DNA of 64,000 bases from Flavobacterium sharifuzzamanii (GTDB taxonomy: Bacteria > Bacteroidota > Bacteroidia > Flavobacteriales > Flavobacteriaceae), in NCBI RefSeq assembly GCF_003254585.1, contig NZ_QJGZ01000034.1, forward strand, positions 178,902 through 242,901. Reading direction: 5' to 3'. The position numbers and the translations under genes are program-made. The notes beneath the pieces were generated by a model. That model was not told the origin of the DNA. It saw only the letters and a list, made by a program, of their open reading frames with translations, and made no database searches. Shown here in pieces: positions 7,171 to 16,400 of this stretch (the first letter of the stretch is position 1; each line of letters starts with the position of its first letter).

Positions 7171-7646
7171 CCTTTGCTTTTTATGTCAATAGCTCTTTGC
7201 AAAAAACCTTGACGAGTTAGATTCTGTTCTGCTTCTTCAATTGCTCGTAGAAGATTGTTTTGCGTATTAGTAATTTCGTTCAGCGTTATTGTCATAATGC
7301 TCCAAACAGGTTGCATTTTAGAAACCAGTTCTTTCCCTTTTGCTGTTAAGATAATGAGTCTTTTACGTTCGTCTTGTTTGTCTTTTTTAGAACTGATAAT
7401 TTTTTCTTTCTCCAATTCCTTCAATAAACTGATGGTCGACGGATGGCTATAGCCAATTTCATTTGCAATTTCAACAACGCTCAGCATTTCTTTTACATGC
7501 AGAGTGTAAATCACTGGAAACCACTTTGGCTCAAAATCAATATTAAAATAACTATAAATCTGTGCTCCGTCTTTGCGTAATTGCTCACTCAGACGCTGCA
7601 AACGTGTTGATATGGCTAAGATGCCAATTTCGTCAATTATATTCAT
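7167..7646 (-). CDS. MarR-family transcriptional regulator
   Basis: About 159 residues from the chosen start at 7646, which leaves 2 nt after the GNAT stop codon; an ATG at 7673 would overlap the GNAT gene by 25 nt and adds MSLKLKSIA. The N-terminal dimerisation helices are followed by a winged helix (VVEIANEIGYSHPSTISLLK as HTH, near residues 60-80) and a basic wing (KKDKQDERKRLIILTAKG), which is the MarR signature region. It forms a two-gene operon with the upstream acetyltransferase. This mirrors proteins in other bacteria where a MarR domain and a GNAT domain are fused. It probably autoregulates through the palindrome at 8166-8183. Confidence 0.88.
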   Translation of the reverse strand: MNIIDEIGILAISTRLQRLSEQLRKDGAQIYSYFNIDFEPKWFPVIYTLHVKEMLSVVEIANEIGYSHPSTISLLKELEKEKIISSKKDKQDERKRLIILTAKGKELVSKMQPVWSIMTITLNEITNTQNNLLRAIEEAEQNLTRQGFLQRAIDIKSKG

Positions 7647-7648
7647 TG

Positions 7649-8134
7649 CTATGGATTTAAGTTTAAGTGACAAAAAACATTGTCAGGTTTCATTAACGGA
7701 AAATCAGCAGGAAGCGTTTCTTTTGGTATCGTTACAAAACTATTCTTTTCATAAAAACGCAAGGCAGCCTGCAATAAAGTAACCGTTCCTAAATATAGGT
7801 TTTTAATTCCGTTTTCTTTGCTGTACTTAATTAATTGTTCCAATAATTGCTGGGCAATTTGAAATTCTTTTCCTCTGAATTCTTTCTTGACGAACATTTT
7901 TCTGATAGCCGCAGCTTCTGAATTAAATTTTACCAAAGCTATTGTACCAACCAGTTTCCCATCGATAAAAGCGCCTAAAAAAGTACCGCCCGATTTGAAA
8001 TAGAAGTTTTGGATATCCAGTAAATCTGGCTGATCTTCTAGAGTTATAGGAACATTAAATTCTTTTTGCTGAATGTTTAATATGAGATCGACGATTTCAT
8101 TTTCGTACTCATTTTGTATAGGTTTAATCTGCAT
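7649..8134 (-). CDS. GNAT-family N-acetyltransferase
   Basis: A 161-residue acetyltransferase. The acetyl-CoA motif A is seen as AIRKMFVKKEFRGKEFQIAQQLLEQL, with the R/Q-x-x-G/A region slightly altered (FRGKEF). The later NGIKNLYLGTVTLLQAALRFYEKNSF block carries the motif B strand and the conserved Tyr. The substrate is unknown. It is first in an operon with the MarR regulator, and the promoter carries a perfect operator. GNAT and MarR domains also occur fused, which suggests that the acetylated small molecule or protein is linked to the regulator's signal. Confidence 0.85.
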   Translation of the reverse strand: MQIKPIQNEYENEIVDLILNIQQKEFNVPITLEDQPDLLDIQNFYFKSGGTFLGAFIDGKLVGTIALVKFNSEAAAIRKMFVKKEFRGKEFQIAQQLLEQLIKYSKENGIKNLYLGTVTLLQAALRFYEKNSFVTIPKETLPADFPLMKPDNVFCHLNLNP

Positions 8135-8159
8135 GGCATTTCAAAATTAAAGATGAGTA

Positions 8160-8191
8160 CAAAACTATGTAGTTAACTACATATATACAAA
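8160..8191 (-). promoter_or_regulatory. GNAT-MarR promoter with an 18-bp palindromic operator
   Basis: On the minus strand, TTTG (8191-8188), 20 nt, then TAGTTTTG (8167-8160) matches the Bacteroidota promoter consensus closely. The perfect palindrome TATGTAGTTAACTACATA (8166-8183) fills the spacer. Its position, just 26 bp before the GNAT start codon at its near edge, is ideal for repression by steric exclusion, and its form is that of MarR-family operators. Confidence 0.75.
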
Positions 8192-8193
8192 CA

Positions 8194-8218
8194 AAAAACT
8201 GCCGAAGTCAGCAGTTTT
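8194..8218 (-). terminator. Terminator downstream of the 8413-9006 transcript
   Basis: AAAACTGC (8195-8202) and GCAGTTTT (8211-8218) form an 8-bp stem with an 8-nt loop, and an A-run to the left gives a U-run on the minus strand. It separates the upstream secreted-protein gene and repeat element from the GNAT promoter. Confidence 0.65.
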
Positions 8219-8260
8219 AAGTGTTTTTTATGATTTCTATATAAAAAACTATAGTTTTTT

Positions 8261-8402
8261 TTAACACATAGAAACATAAGTTTGTTTTACTTTTTAAAAG
8301 AGATTTAAATAAATGACAAATCATTTACACATAGACTATGTTTATTAATGAAAGTGAAACGCCTTTTTTAGCGAAACAATAATCTATGTTTCTATGTGTT
8401 AA
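8261..8402. repeat. 142-bp inverted-repeat element, copy A
   Basis: The terminal inverted repeats TTAACACATAGAAACATA (8261-8278, and its exact complement at 8385-8402) are perfect over 18 bp. An internal dyad, ACACATAG-A-CTATGTTT, lies at 8327-8343, and the conserved block GTGAAACGCCTTTTTTAGCG is at 8354-8373. The element ends 11 bp after the stop codon of the minus-strand gene at 8413. Copies B and C are at 54424-54564 and 56826-56967. Confidence 0.85.
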
Positions 8403-8412
8403 GATTAAGGTT

Positions 8413-9006
8413 TTATTCTTTAACTAATACAATAACTGCTTTATAGCCTGTACCAACATTCCATTCGCTTGACGAAATAACCTGGCCTTTATCGTCATAA
8501 ACCTTAAATTCGGCTGTGTTTGGAGAAGCAAAACCTTCGTTCAAAGCTTCAATGTCTATTTTATTGATTCCTTTTTCCAAGTTTATTTTGACGCTTTTAA
8601 AATCGCCGTTCAAAAAAACTTCAGGTTCAATAACTTTATCATTCAAATATACTTTTACTTTATCGCCGTCTACAAATGCTGCGTCTCGGTACATTATAGT
8701 AGAAGTAACAGCAGTAGTGTTGAAATTGCCTAAAAACTGATTTCTTCTATAAAATATTCCCTCAACATTCGCTTCTGGCTTATATAGATTAGTGTTTTTA
8801 AATAACTCGTCTGGATTAACCTGAAGTGGTGCTGGTTTCTCAATAGGCGCCGGAGGGTTTTCTTTAGGAGCGGCTTCTGCGGGTGGAATTACTTCTTTTA
8901 CAGGAGATTTTTTTGCGGGAATCGATTTAAATTTATTGTCCAATTCCTGAGCAAAACTGTGCAGTGAGAAAGAAGCAAAGGCAATTATCAAAAATATTTT
9001 TTTCAT
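8413..9006 (-). CDS. Exported protein with proline-rich linker, unknown function
   Basis: A 197-residue protein I do not recognise. A signal peptide (MKKIFLIIAFASFSLHSFAQ) is followed by a linker of about 45 residues rich in Pro, Ala, Lys and Glu (residues 30-62). A beta-rich domain follows from about residue 80 to the end, with FLGNFNTTAVTSTIMYRD, LEKGINKIDIEALNEG and VGTGYKAVIVLVKE. The segment KVKVYLNDKVIEPEVFLNGDF looks like an Ig-like or carbohydrate-binding-like sandwich. It has no lipobox and no T9SS sorting domain, so a periplasmic or outer-membrane-associated location is likely. The flexible linker suggests that the folded part acts at a distance from its anchor or partner. Repeat element copy A sits in its 3' region. 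Confidence 0.75.
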   Translation of the reverse strand: MKKIFLIIAFASFSLHSFAQELDNKFKSIPAKKSPVKEVIPPAEAAPKENPPAPIEKPAPLQVNPDELFKNTNLYKPEANVEGIFYRRNQFLGNFNTTAVTSTIMYRDAAFVDGDKVKVYLNDKVIEPEVFLNGDFKSVKINLEKGINKIDIEALNEGFASPNTAEFKVYDDKGQVISSSEWNVGTGYKAVIVLVKE

Positions 9007-9252
9007 GTTTTTAAACTATTAATCTTGTGTGGTATTGATTTTAAAAAAATTAGATGCATCATAATCTTTTATATATAAACATTTTATAAAACCAAATATT
9101 GCATCGTTAAGGTTTTTTTGTCGAAAAATTAACGTCTTTATACGTGAAATTCGAAGGTTTTCTGCTGAAACTGACTTATCTTTATGTTCTCTTGAAATTT
9201 TGAAGATCTTATCTTTTAAAATGGTTTTTCTTCAAATAAAAAATGAAATAGT

Positions 9253-10317
9253 ATGGAATGGAAAAATGTTCTTACCGATTTATTTAAAACTGATTATCCG
9301 ATTATACAAGCACCCATGCTTGGTGTTACAACTCCAGAAATGGTTGCAGCTGCAAGCAATGCTGGAGCTTTAGGATCGTTGGCATTAGGAGATCTTCCTG
9401 CCGAAAAATGTATCGAATTAATTAGAGCGACAAGAAAATTGACTGATAAACCTTTTGCAGTAAATATTTTTGTACATAAAATAGATCTGATTACTCCAAA
9501 TTTGGAAGCTGATTATGCTAAAACGAAAAAACATTTGCAGAAACTTACTGAGAAATTGGGCATTGAAGCCGATTTTCCTGGTATAAAGGAAATCAAACTT
9601 ACAGATTATCACGATCAGATTGAAGCTATTTTATTGGAAAACTGCAATATTGTGAGTTTTACTTTTGGAAATTTAGATCAGGAAAGTATTGCAACTTTCA
9701 AAGAAAATAAAGTGATTCTTATTGGAACCTGTACTTCTGTTCAGGAAGCTATTGTACTGGAAAATAGTGGTATTGATATTGTTTGTGTCCAAGGTATTGA
9801 AGCTGGAGGACATAGAGGAAGTTTTTTAGAAGAAACAATTCCGCAGATTGGCGGATTATCATTGCTTTCTCAAGTGACCGAAGCTGTAAATATTCCTGTA
9901 ATTTATGGAGGCGGAATTTATAATGCCAAAACCTTACTCGCTTCAAAAACTTTGGGGGCAGATGGTTTTCAGATTGGAAGTTTGTTTTTAGGAAGTGTTG
10001 AAAGTGCTTTACAGGATTTTGAAAAGCACCGTCTTAGAAATATAAAAGAAAATGAAATTGTTTTAACTAAAAGTTTTACAGGAAGATACGCGCGCGGAAT
10101 TAAAAATACTTTCATAAAAGAAATTGAAAATTCTGAATTTGTGTTACCGTATCCGTATCAAAATAAGCTGACTGCGGAGTTGAGAAAAACAGCAAAACTG
10201 GAGCAAAACGCAGATTTTGTAAGCATTTGGATGGGACAATCTATTACTAGTTTTAGTGATGTTTCAACTGAAATTATCATTAGAAATTTAATAGAAGAAA
10301 CCGAAAACTTCGTTTGA
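9253..10317 (+). CDS. Nitronate monooxygenase family flavoprotein
   Basis: A 354-residue TIM-barrel FMN enzyme of the 2-nitropropane dioxygenase/nitronate monooxygenase family, which oxidises toxic alkyl nitronates. The N-terminus has YPIIQAPMLGVTTPEMVAA, the first FMN-binding strand-loop. GIEAGGHRG at 181-189 carries the conserved catalytic-region His187. IPVIYGGGIYNAKTL and GADGFQIGSLFLG are the phosphate-binding strands. Length is typical of class I enzymes. It is a single gene divergent from the secreted-protein gene across about 246 bp in which I find no clear promoter match. Related barrel enzymes (FabK, EnrM-like) share this fold, but the GIEAGGHRG motif favours nitronate monooxygenase. 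Confidence 0.88.
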   Translation: MEWKNVLTDLFKTDYPIIQAPMLGVTTPEMVAAASNAGALGSLALGDLPAEKCIELIRATRKLTDKPFAVNIFVHKIDLITPNLEADYAKTKKHLQKLTEKLGIEADFPGIKEIKLTDYHDQIEAILLENCNIVSFTFGNLDQESIATFKENKVILIGTCTSVQEAIVLENSGIDIVCVQGIEAGGHRGSFLEETIPQIGGLSLLSQVTEAVNIPVIYGGGIYNAKTLLASKTLGADGFQIGSLFLGSVESALQDFEKHRLRNIKENEIVLTKSFTGRYARGIKNTFIKEIENSEFVLPYPYQNKLTAELRKTAKLEQNADFVSIWMGQSITSFSDVSTEIIIRNLIEETENFV

Positions 10318-10368
10318 ATTTAATTATTTTATTTTTTTTACTGTAATATGTTGATTGTTAGTATTTTG

Positions 10369-10376
10369 TATATTTG
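10369..10376 (+). promoter_or_regulatory. -7 promoter box of the NTF2-like gene
   Basis: TATATTTG matches TAnnTTTG and lies 24 bp before the chosen start at 10401. The nearest TTG (10351) gives a short 15-nt spacer, so only the -7 box is convincing. Confidence 0.45.
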
Positions 10377-10400
10377 TTATTCAATTTGATAACTTCAAGT

Positions 10401-11312
10401 ATGAATAAGTTTAATTTCATCTTTTTTCTTTTTGCATTCGCCAGTTTTGCTCAAGGAAGTAAAATCGATTCGGTTATTAAAAAACAAATTGAAGATTATA
10501 ATACTTCATTTTCTAATGCTCTCGTAAAAGGAAGTCAGGGCGATTTAGTAAAAGCCTATACAGATCAAACCATATTTATGCCAGAACACAGCAGAGAGCG
10601 TGTGGGCAGCAAAGTGATTCGAGACTTTTATAAGCAATGGCTGGCTCAGGCAAAAATTACTTCTTATGAAAGAAAAATTCTGGACTTGCAGGATTTTGGA
10701 AACTATATTTTAGAAATCGGAACTTTTGATGAAAACTTAAATCTAAATGAACAGAATGCATTTTTGTACGCAGGCAAATATGCGGTTTTATGGAAAAAGT
10801 CTTCAAATAGGAGCTTGCCTCCAACAATTGCTGCTGAAATATGGGGATCTTCAAGTTCTTTTGATGATAAAAATATTCCTAATATCGATGATTCTTCTGT
10901 TCCCAAAATGGAAGAATATAGTGTGTCTGACAAATTAGCATCAGAGATTAAAGAACGAAATAATGCCATTAAAGATTTTGTTAAAAATAGACAAGGAGCA
11001 GAGCATGCCAAGATGTTTATGACAGACGCCATGTATTTGACCTATTACACGCCAATTCTTTCTGGTGAAAAAGAAATTACAGACTATTTTACAGAACATG
11101 AAAAGCCAGGAACTTTAAGTATTGATAAAATCTCAATTCTGACTTCCGGAATTATTTATGCTAGAACAGCGATTATAGAATTTGGATTTTACAGTGTAGA
11201 TTGGCATGACGGCGAAAATCATGGAAATGTAAAAGGAAAAAGCATCAATGTTTGGAAAAAAGATAATAGTGGAGCATTACTGCTTTTTCGTCAAATGGTA
11301 AATCATGATTAA
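10401..11312 (+). CDS. Exported protein with two NTF2/SnoaL-like domains
   Basis: About 303 residues from the start at 10401 (MNKFNFIFFLFAFASFAQGS); the in-frame start at 10374 would overlap the -7 promoter box. After the signal peptide there are two similar cone-shaped domains of the DUF4440/SnoaL type. The first, residues about 25-150, has SNALVKGSQGDLVKAYTDQTIFMPEHS. The second, about 185-300, has IKDFVKNRQGAEHAKMFMTDAMYLTYYTPI. Both follow the pattern of a helix ending in a 'ALYADDAV'-like strand, then a strand pair closing with a Trp-Lys strand (YAVLWKKS, INVWKKDN). Some family members are isomerases and many are non-catalytic ligand binders; no function can be chosen here. The two copies suggest an internal duplication giving a fused dimer. 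Confidence 0.78.
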   Translation: MNKFNFIFFLFAFASFAQGSKIDSVIKKQIEDYNTSFSNALVKGSQGDLVKAYTDQTIFMPEHSRERVGSKVIRDFYKQWLAQAKITSYERKILDLQDFGNYILEIGTFDENLNLNEQNAFLYAGKYAVLWKKSSNRSLPPTIAAEIWGSSSSFDDKNIPNIDDSSVPKMEEYSVSDKLASEIKERNNAIKDFVKNRQGAEHAKMFMTDAMYLTYYTPILSGEKEITDYFTEHEKPGTLSIDKISILTSGIIYARTAIIEFGFYSVDWHDGENHGNVKGKSINVWKKDNSGALLLFRQMVNHD

Positions 11313-11350
11313 CTTTTGAGTTTATTTAGAATAATGTTTATTTTATGTGT

Positions 11351-11385
11351 TTGTTGTTAATTGCTGATAATTTTCTATAATTTTG
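11351..11385 (+). promoter_or_regulatory. Promoter of the TPR/LuxR regulator gene
   Basis: TTGTTG (11351-11356), 21 nt, then TAATTTTG (11378-11385) match the Bacteroidota promoter. Transcription from it would begin downstream of the ATG at 11383 and so supports the start codon at 11413. Confidence 0.65.
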
Positions 11386-11412
11386 ACCCCATCTTTATCA
11401 TTTTTACACACG

Positions 11413-13038
11413 ATGGGTCGATTACTTTGCATATTTTTTATTCTTACCACTTTTTATATTTATCCACAATCTTCAACAAAAGAATGGATTGATAGTTTGA
11501 ATACTATTGATAATCATGAAAAAAAAGTAGATTTAGCTCTCAAAATTGCTTCCAAACTTCAGGATTCTGATTGGGAAAGAGCGGTAAAATATATCGAACT
11601 TGCAGAAGCAGAAGCAAAAAAAACAGAGAAAACCGGTTTATCTCTAGCTAAAGTTTATGTGGCAGCAGCACAAATCTATGATGCAAAAGATGTTATCGAT
11701 ATTACTTTGCAATATTATCTAAAAGCTTATGACATTTACAAAAGCAACAATAATGTAGACGAAATTGCTCGAGTAGAAAATAATCTAGCCATTATTTATG
11801 CTAAAAGCAATAACGAAGAAAAAGCGCTTAAATATTTCCTGAAAGTATATCGTTATCAAAAATCTAAGAATGAATCTGATAAGTTGGTAAAAATCTTGAA
11901 CAACATTGGTACAACTTATCTTGGCAAAAGTTTAGATTCTTCGCTTTATTATTATCAGAAAGCCGATGCGATTGCAAGAACATTAAATGATAGTACTTTA
12001 AAAGTTTATGTTTATACTAATTTGGCACGAGCTTATGGTTTAAAAAAAGATCATAAAAATGCCGATTTTTATTTTCAAAAAGCTTTTTCATTAATTGATA
12101 CTCCAATAGATAATTCCTTAAAAGCGTTTGCTTATGAGTCACTTTCTGCTTATAATCTGGAAGAAAAAAAACTAGATGAAGCAATTTTAAATGCAAAGAA
12201 AGCTTTAGAATTGGATAAAGACAAAGCTTTTGGTTTTGCAAGCATGCGACTTAATAAAATGCTTTATGAGGCTTATTTGAGCAAACAGGATTATAAAAAT
12301 GCGGTGTATTATTTTCAACAATACAATAAAATAAGCGACAGCATTAATATTGAACAGAAAGCGGTAAATCTAGAAAGAATAAGACTCGAGCAAGATTATA
12401 AAGTACGAAGCCAGATTAGAACTTTGGTTGAAGAGAAAACAAGGTTTAAATATTATGTAGTTGGATTAATATTGGTTATCGGAATTTTGACTTTGATTCT
12501 TTTGCTGATCCGTTATCGAAACCGAAATATTACCAATCAGCTAGAAAAAGAAAAGCTAAAAGCAAAAGAGCAGGAATTGAAACAAAGTCTTGAGGCTAAG
12601 AATATGGTTTTGGTTGGCAAAGCGATGTCAGAAATACATAGAACCGATAATATCAATGAAATCCTGACGGATCTTAAAAAAATCAAACTCAAAACACCGA
12701 ATAAAGAATTACAGCAGGCGATTGATATTGTATTAAAGCGTTTGGAAAAAGATTTGAATACCGATATTTGGCAAGAATTTGAAATTAGTTTTGAGCAAGT
12801 TCATAAATCATTTTTCGACAAATTGACTATCGATTATCCTTTACTTACTCCAAAAGAGCGTCGACTTTGTGCGCTGCTATATTTAGATTTAACAACAAAA
12901 GAAATTTCTCAAATTACAGGACAATCCTTTAAATCGATAGAAAATGCGAGAACCAGATTGCGTAAAAAGTTCGATTTGACCAACGAAAAAGTAAATCTTT
13001 CCACTTATCTAAATTCTTTTAAACCAGAAAACATGTAA
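11413..13038 (+). CDS. Membrane-anchored TPR protein with C-terminal LuxR-type HTH
   Basis: About 541 residues from the start at 11413 (MGRLLCIFF). A signal peptide is followed by some six tetratricopeptide repeats (residues about 25-330, for example ARVENNLAIIYAKSNNEEKA and VYTNLARAYGLKKDHKNA). Then come one transmembrane helix (YYVVGLILVIGILTLILLLI, near 350), a basic coiled coil, and a C-terminal HTH with LTPKERRLCALLYLDLTTKEISQITG and the recognition helix KSIENARTRLRKKF. The topology puts the TPR sensor in the periplasm and the DNA-binding domain in the cytosol, a one-component design common in Flavobacteriia but poorly characterised. It is monocistronic and upstream of the protease gene, separated by the small open frame and hairpin at 13201-13355. 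Targets are unknown; the downstream protease is a plausible one by position only. Confidence 0.85.
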   Translation: MGRLLCIFFILTTFYIYPQSSTKEWIDSLNTIDNHEKKVDLALKIASKLQDSDWERAVKYIELAEAEAKKTEKTGLSLAKVYVAAAQIYDAKDVIDITLQYYLKAYDIYKSNNNVDEIARVENNLAIIYAKSNNEEKALKYFLKVYRYQKSKNESDKLVKILNNIGTTYLGKSLDSSLYYYQKADAIARTLNDSTLKVYVYTNLARAYGLKKDHKNADFYFQKAFSLIDTPIDNSLKAFAYESLSAYNLEEKKLDEAILNAKKALELDKDKAFGFASMRLNKMLYEAYLSKQDYKNAVYYFQQYNKISDSINIEQKAVNLERIRLEQDYKVRSQIRTLVEEKTRFKYYVVGLILVIGILTLILLLIRYRNRNITNQLEKEKLKAKEQELKQSLEAKNMVLVGKAMSEIHRTDNINEILTDLKKIKLKTPNKELQQAIDIVLKRLEKDLNTDIWQEFEISFEQVHKSFFDKLTIDYPLLTPKERRLCALLYLDLTTKEISQITGQSFKSIENARTRLRKKFDLTNEKVNLSTYLNSFKPENM

Positions 13039-13200
13039 ATTAAATTTTAAGATAACGTTTTGATTTTGTTAAGTTTAAAATAAAATGAGTGTTTTTTTGG
13101 TGATGCATTTTTGCCTACGAGTGTTTTTGCATTAGTCCTTTTTTTTCGAACCCTAAAGAAGCGGTCTACTTTTACCAAACGATTGTAATAAATACGTTTG

Positions 13201-13338
13201 ATGAATACCACAAAAAAAGAAGAACCAACTAAAAGCCTTGAAGAACTTTTAGAAGAAACAAAAACAAAAAAGAGTGCGCTCTTAAAAATTCTACAAAAAA
13301 TAACGAAAGCAAGTTCTAAGAATCAACCGCCGAATTGA
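13201..13338 (+). CDS. Possible 45-residue small protein
   Basis: A short open frame reads MNTTKKEEPTKSLEELLEE and then a Lys-rich amphipathic helix (KKSALLKILQKITKASS), ending in NQPPN. The composition is protein-like. A TACGTTTG box (13193-13200) ends exactly at the ATG, which would make the start codon lie at or before the transcription start. So either the box is not used or the frame is not translated from this ATG. Its 3' end is inside the hairpin at 13306-13355. It could be a small regulator or only a leader of the protease gene. Confidence 0.4.
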   Translation: MNTTKKEEPTKSLEELLEETKTKKSALLKILQKITKASSKNQPPN

Positions 13339-13355
13339 TTCTAAGGACTTGCTTT
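13306..13355 (+). terminator. Long hairpin between the small frame and the protease gene
   Basis: Arms 13306-13326 and 13335-13355 pair over 21 positions with two mismatches (left arm AAAGCAAGTTCTAAGAATCA...), with an 8-nt loop and a TTTT after the right arm. It can act as a terminator for the small frame or as an attenuator/5'-leader structure of the M4 protease gene that starts 67 bp later. Confidence 0.6.
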
Positions 13356-13422
13356 TGTGGTTTTCTGCGAACCGTTTTTACTATTAACTCGCAGCCTTAA
13401 TACTAATTTTAAATTTTAAAAA

Positions 13423-16400
13423 ATGAACCAAATTTACTTTAAACCCAGGTATTTGTTTCTTTTGTTAGGTTTCTTAATCTGTTCCGTCGGAATGGCTCAG
13501 TCTCCTTTACCAAAAAACAACACAGCAAATGCGCAGACGGCTATACAATCGCCAAATGCGACTCAGAAAAAGGATCAGGTTTCTCAGAAAACTACTGATC
13601 AAATCAGCAATCAGGATGATGATTCTGGTGCGTTTTTAACTCAAAAGAGTATAAAAGGAACAACACTTTCACAACAAGAAAGTGATGACGTAAACAAACG
13701 ATTGCAAGCAAGCCAAAAACTTTTTGATAAAAGTTCAAGTACTTCGACGGCTAAAAATGTTCAAAGTGCAGACAGTACAAAAGTGAGATCTTTTGCAAAA
13801 TCGTCAAATTTGACTGTTAGAAATGTATTCGAAGTTAAAAAAGCAGATTTCGATTTGTCTACTGCAGACAAAATGCAACTAAAATCGGTTTCAGACAAGC
13901 ACGGCAGAAGTTTAGCTACTTATCAGCAATTTCATAATGCTGTTCCTGTTGAAGGTGCAATTTATAAGGTTAGAGAGAATAAGAATAAAATTGATGCTTT
14001 TGGGCATATCAGTAAAAAACTGCCTGCAAGCAGTAATTATAAAGTAAATGCATCGGCTGCTTTACAAAATGCTCTAAATACAGTAAATGCTAAAGAATAT
14101 GTTTGGCAGAGCAAGAAATTATCGTCTTTAGTTCATAAAAAAATCAGTACAAAACCTCAAGGAGAACTAGTATATGTGGGGCCAAATTTTTCGTCTGAAT
14201 TGACAGAATATCATTTGGCTTGGAAATATGATATTTTCGCAACAAATCCACAATCAAGCCAGACTATTTATGTTGATGCTAATACTGGAAAAATCATTTT
14301 AAAAATTGATTTAAGCAGAGATCTTCGTTCCGTTGCTGATGCTGACGGAAGACCAGCTACCGGTAAAGGAAAAGCAAGATTTGCAGGCGATGTAACTTTC
14401 GGCACTACACAATATGCAGATGGTTATAGATTGGAAAGCTTAGTTGGGAAATTCAAAGTACCAATGTACACTTTAAATATGAATCATGCTGAGCACGCAT
14501 CAGACGATGTGCTTACAGAATATATCGATGAAGATAACAACTGGAATGATTTGTACAATAAAGACCATGATGAAGCAGCAATTGATATTCATTGGGGAAT
14601 GCAAACAACGTTGAACTATTATGAAGAAAAATTTAATCGTAATAGTGTTGATGATAAAGGAATGACCATTTTTGCACTGGCACATTTAGGAACCAATGTT
14701 CAAAATGCTTCTTGGACAGGAGGATGGGCGCAATTTGGAGATGGTATTGACCAGCCTTTTGTAAGTTTGGGAATTACTGGACACGAAATGACGCATGCTA
14801 TAACACAGTTCTCTGCTGGATTAATTTATCAGGGAGAATCTGGGGCGATGAACGAATCGTTCAGTGATATTTTTGGAATCTCGATTGAGCTTTATGCTGG
14901 AAAAGATTCAAAAAATGACATTTGGATGCTGGGTGATGAACTATACAAACACGGAAGTTTAAGAAGCATGGCCGATCCAAAAGCGGCGGGACAACCTGAT
15001 ACTTACGGAGGAGAATATTGGGCAGATCCAGCAGCTAGTTCTGACAATGGCGGTGTGCACCAAAACAGCGGCATTACCAATTACTGGTATTATCTTTTAG
15101 TTGAAGGAGGAAAAGGGGTAAATGACCTTAACAATAGTTATGATATTAAAGGAATTGGTTTAGAAAAAGCGGAGAAAATCGCTTATTTAACGCTTACAGA
15201 GTATTTATCGCCTTCTTCAAACTTTAGAGATATGCGTAATGCTTCTTTAATGGCGACAGAAGATTTATATGGTCTTGCATCTGAAGAGTACAAACAAGTT
15301 ACAAATGCTTGGTATGCAATTGGTGTGGGTGCTCCTTATTCAGATAAGCAGTTAGCAATTGTTTCGGTTCAAAATCCATCTTTGCCATGTGGACAATTAA
15401 AAGGCGACGAACCTTTTTATATCACTTTTGAAAATACTGGCGTTACTCCAATTAAAGCGTATGAAGCTTTAAATTACAAATTGAGAGCGATGGCTAGTGC
15501 TTTAGGCAGACTTATTGTTTTTTATTCTAATGATGGTAAAATCTATTTTCCTAAAGATTTAGCTCCTGGCGAAAAAGCGACTTTAGAACTTAGAGACAAA
15601 ATACCGTATCAGACTGGAGGTGCTGTAAATTATCTAGAAGTAAAATTAGATCTTAATCCAATTACTGATTTTGGTCAAAAAGATGGTTATACTTTTACTT
15701 CGCAAATCGTTGTTCCTATAGCTCAAAAAGATTTTGATATTAAAGTAACAAATCTTGAAATTCCAGATTATAATGGAGGAGTGCAACCTGCAAATCATAC
15801 TTTAGCAATTTCGCTTTATAACTTAGGTTGTCAGGACATTCCAGCGGGAACTAAATTAAAAATTGGATATGCAGATACAACTCCAGGCAGTGTTACAGTT
15901 TGGAAAGACATTACTTTAGAAACTGCTTTTAAAGGAAAATCAGAAATCAAAATTCCTTTTGATGGAACTGTAGATTTATCTGGACTAGGTTTGCATACCT
16001 ATGAAGCTTATGTGACTTATGACAAAGATCCGGTTACAACAAACAACAGTATTTTGAATGCTGCTTACAGCGGTATTATATCTCAATTTCCATATGTTCA
16101 AGGTTTTGAAAGAACGCCGGGAGGATGGAATACAAAATCATTAAACACAACAAATCAAAAGTTTTTATTTCAAAATTATCCAGCAGCATTTAGAACTGTT
16201 AAATCGCAATATATGTGGGGTATGGTAGATTTAAAATCTAATGACAGACCGGCTCTTAATTCAGATTTTGTATTAGAATCGCCAATCTTTGACTTTACAA
16301 ATGTTGTTTCTCCTTATGCGGAATTCGATTTATATTATTTATTCCACAAAGGATATGACGGACTTATAGTTGAATATTCTGAGGATAAAGGGAAAAGCTG

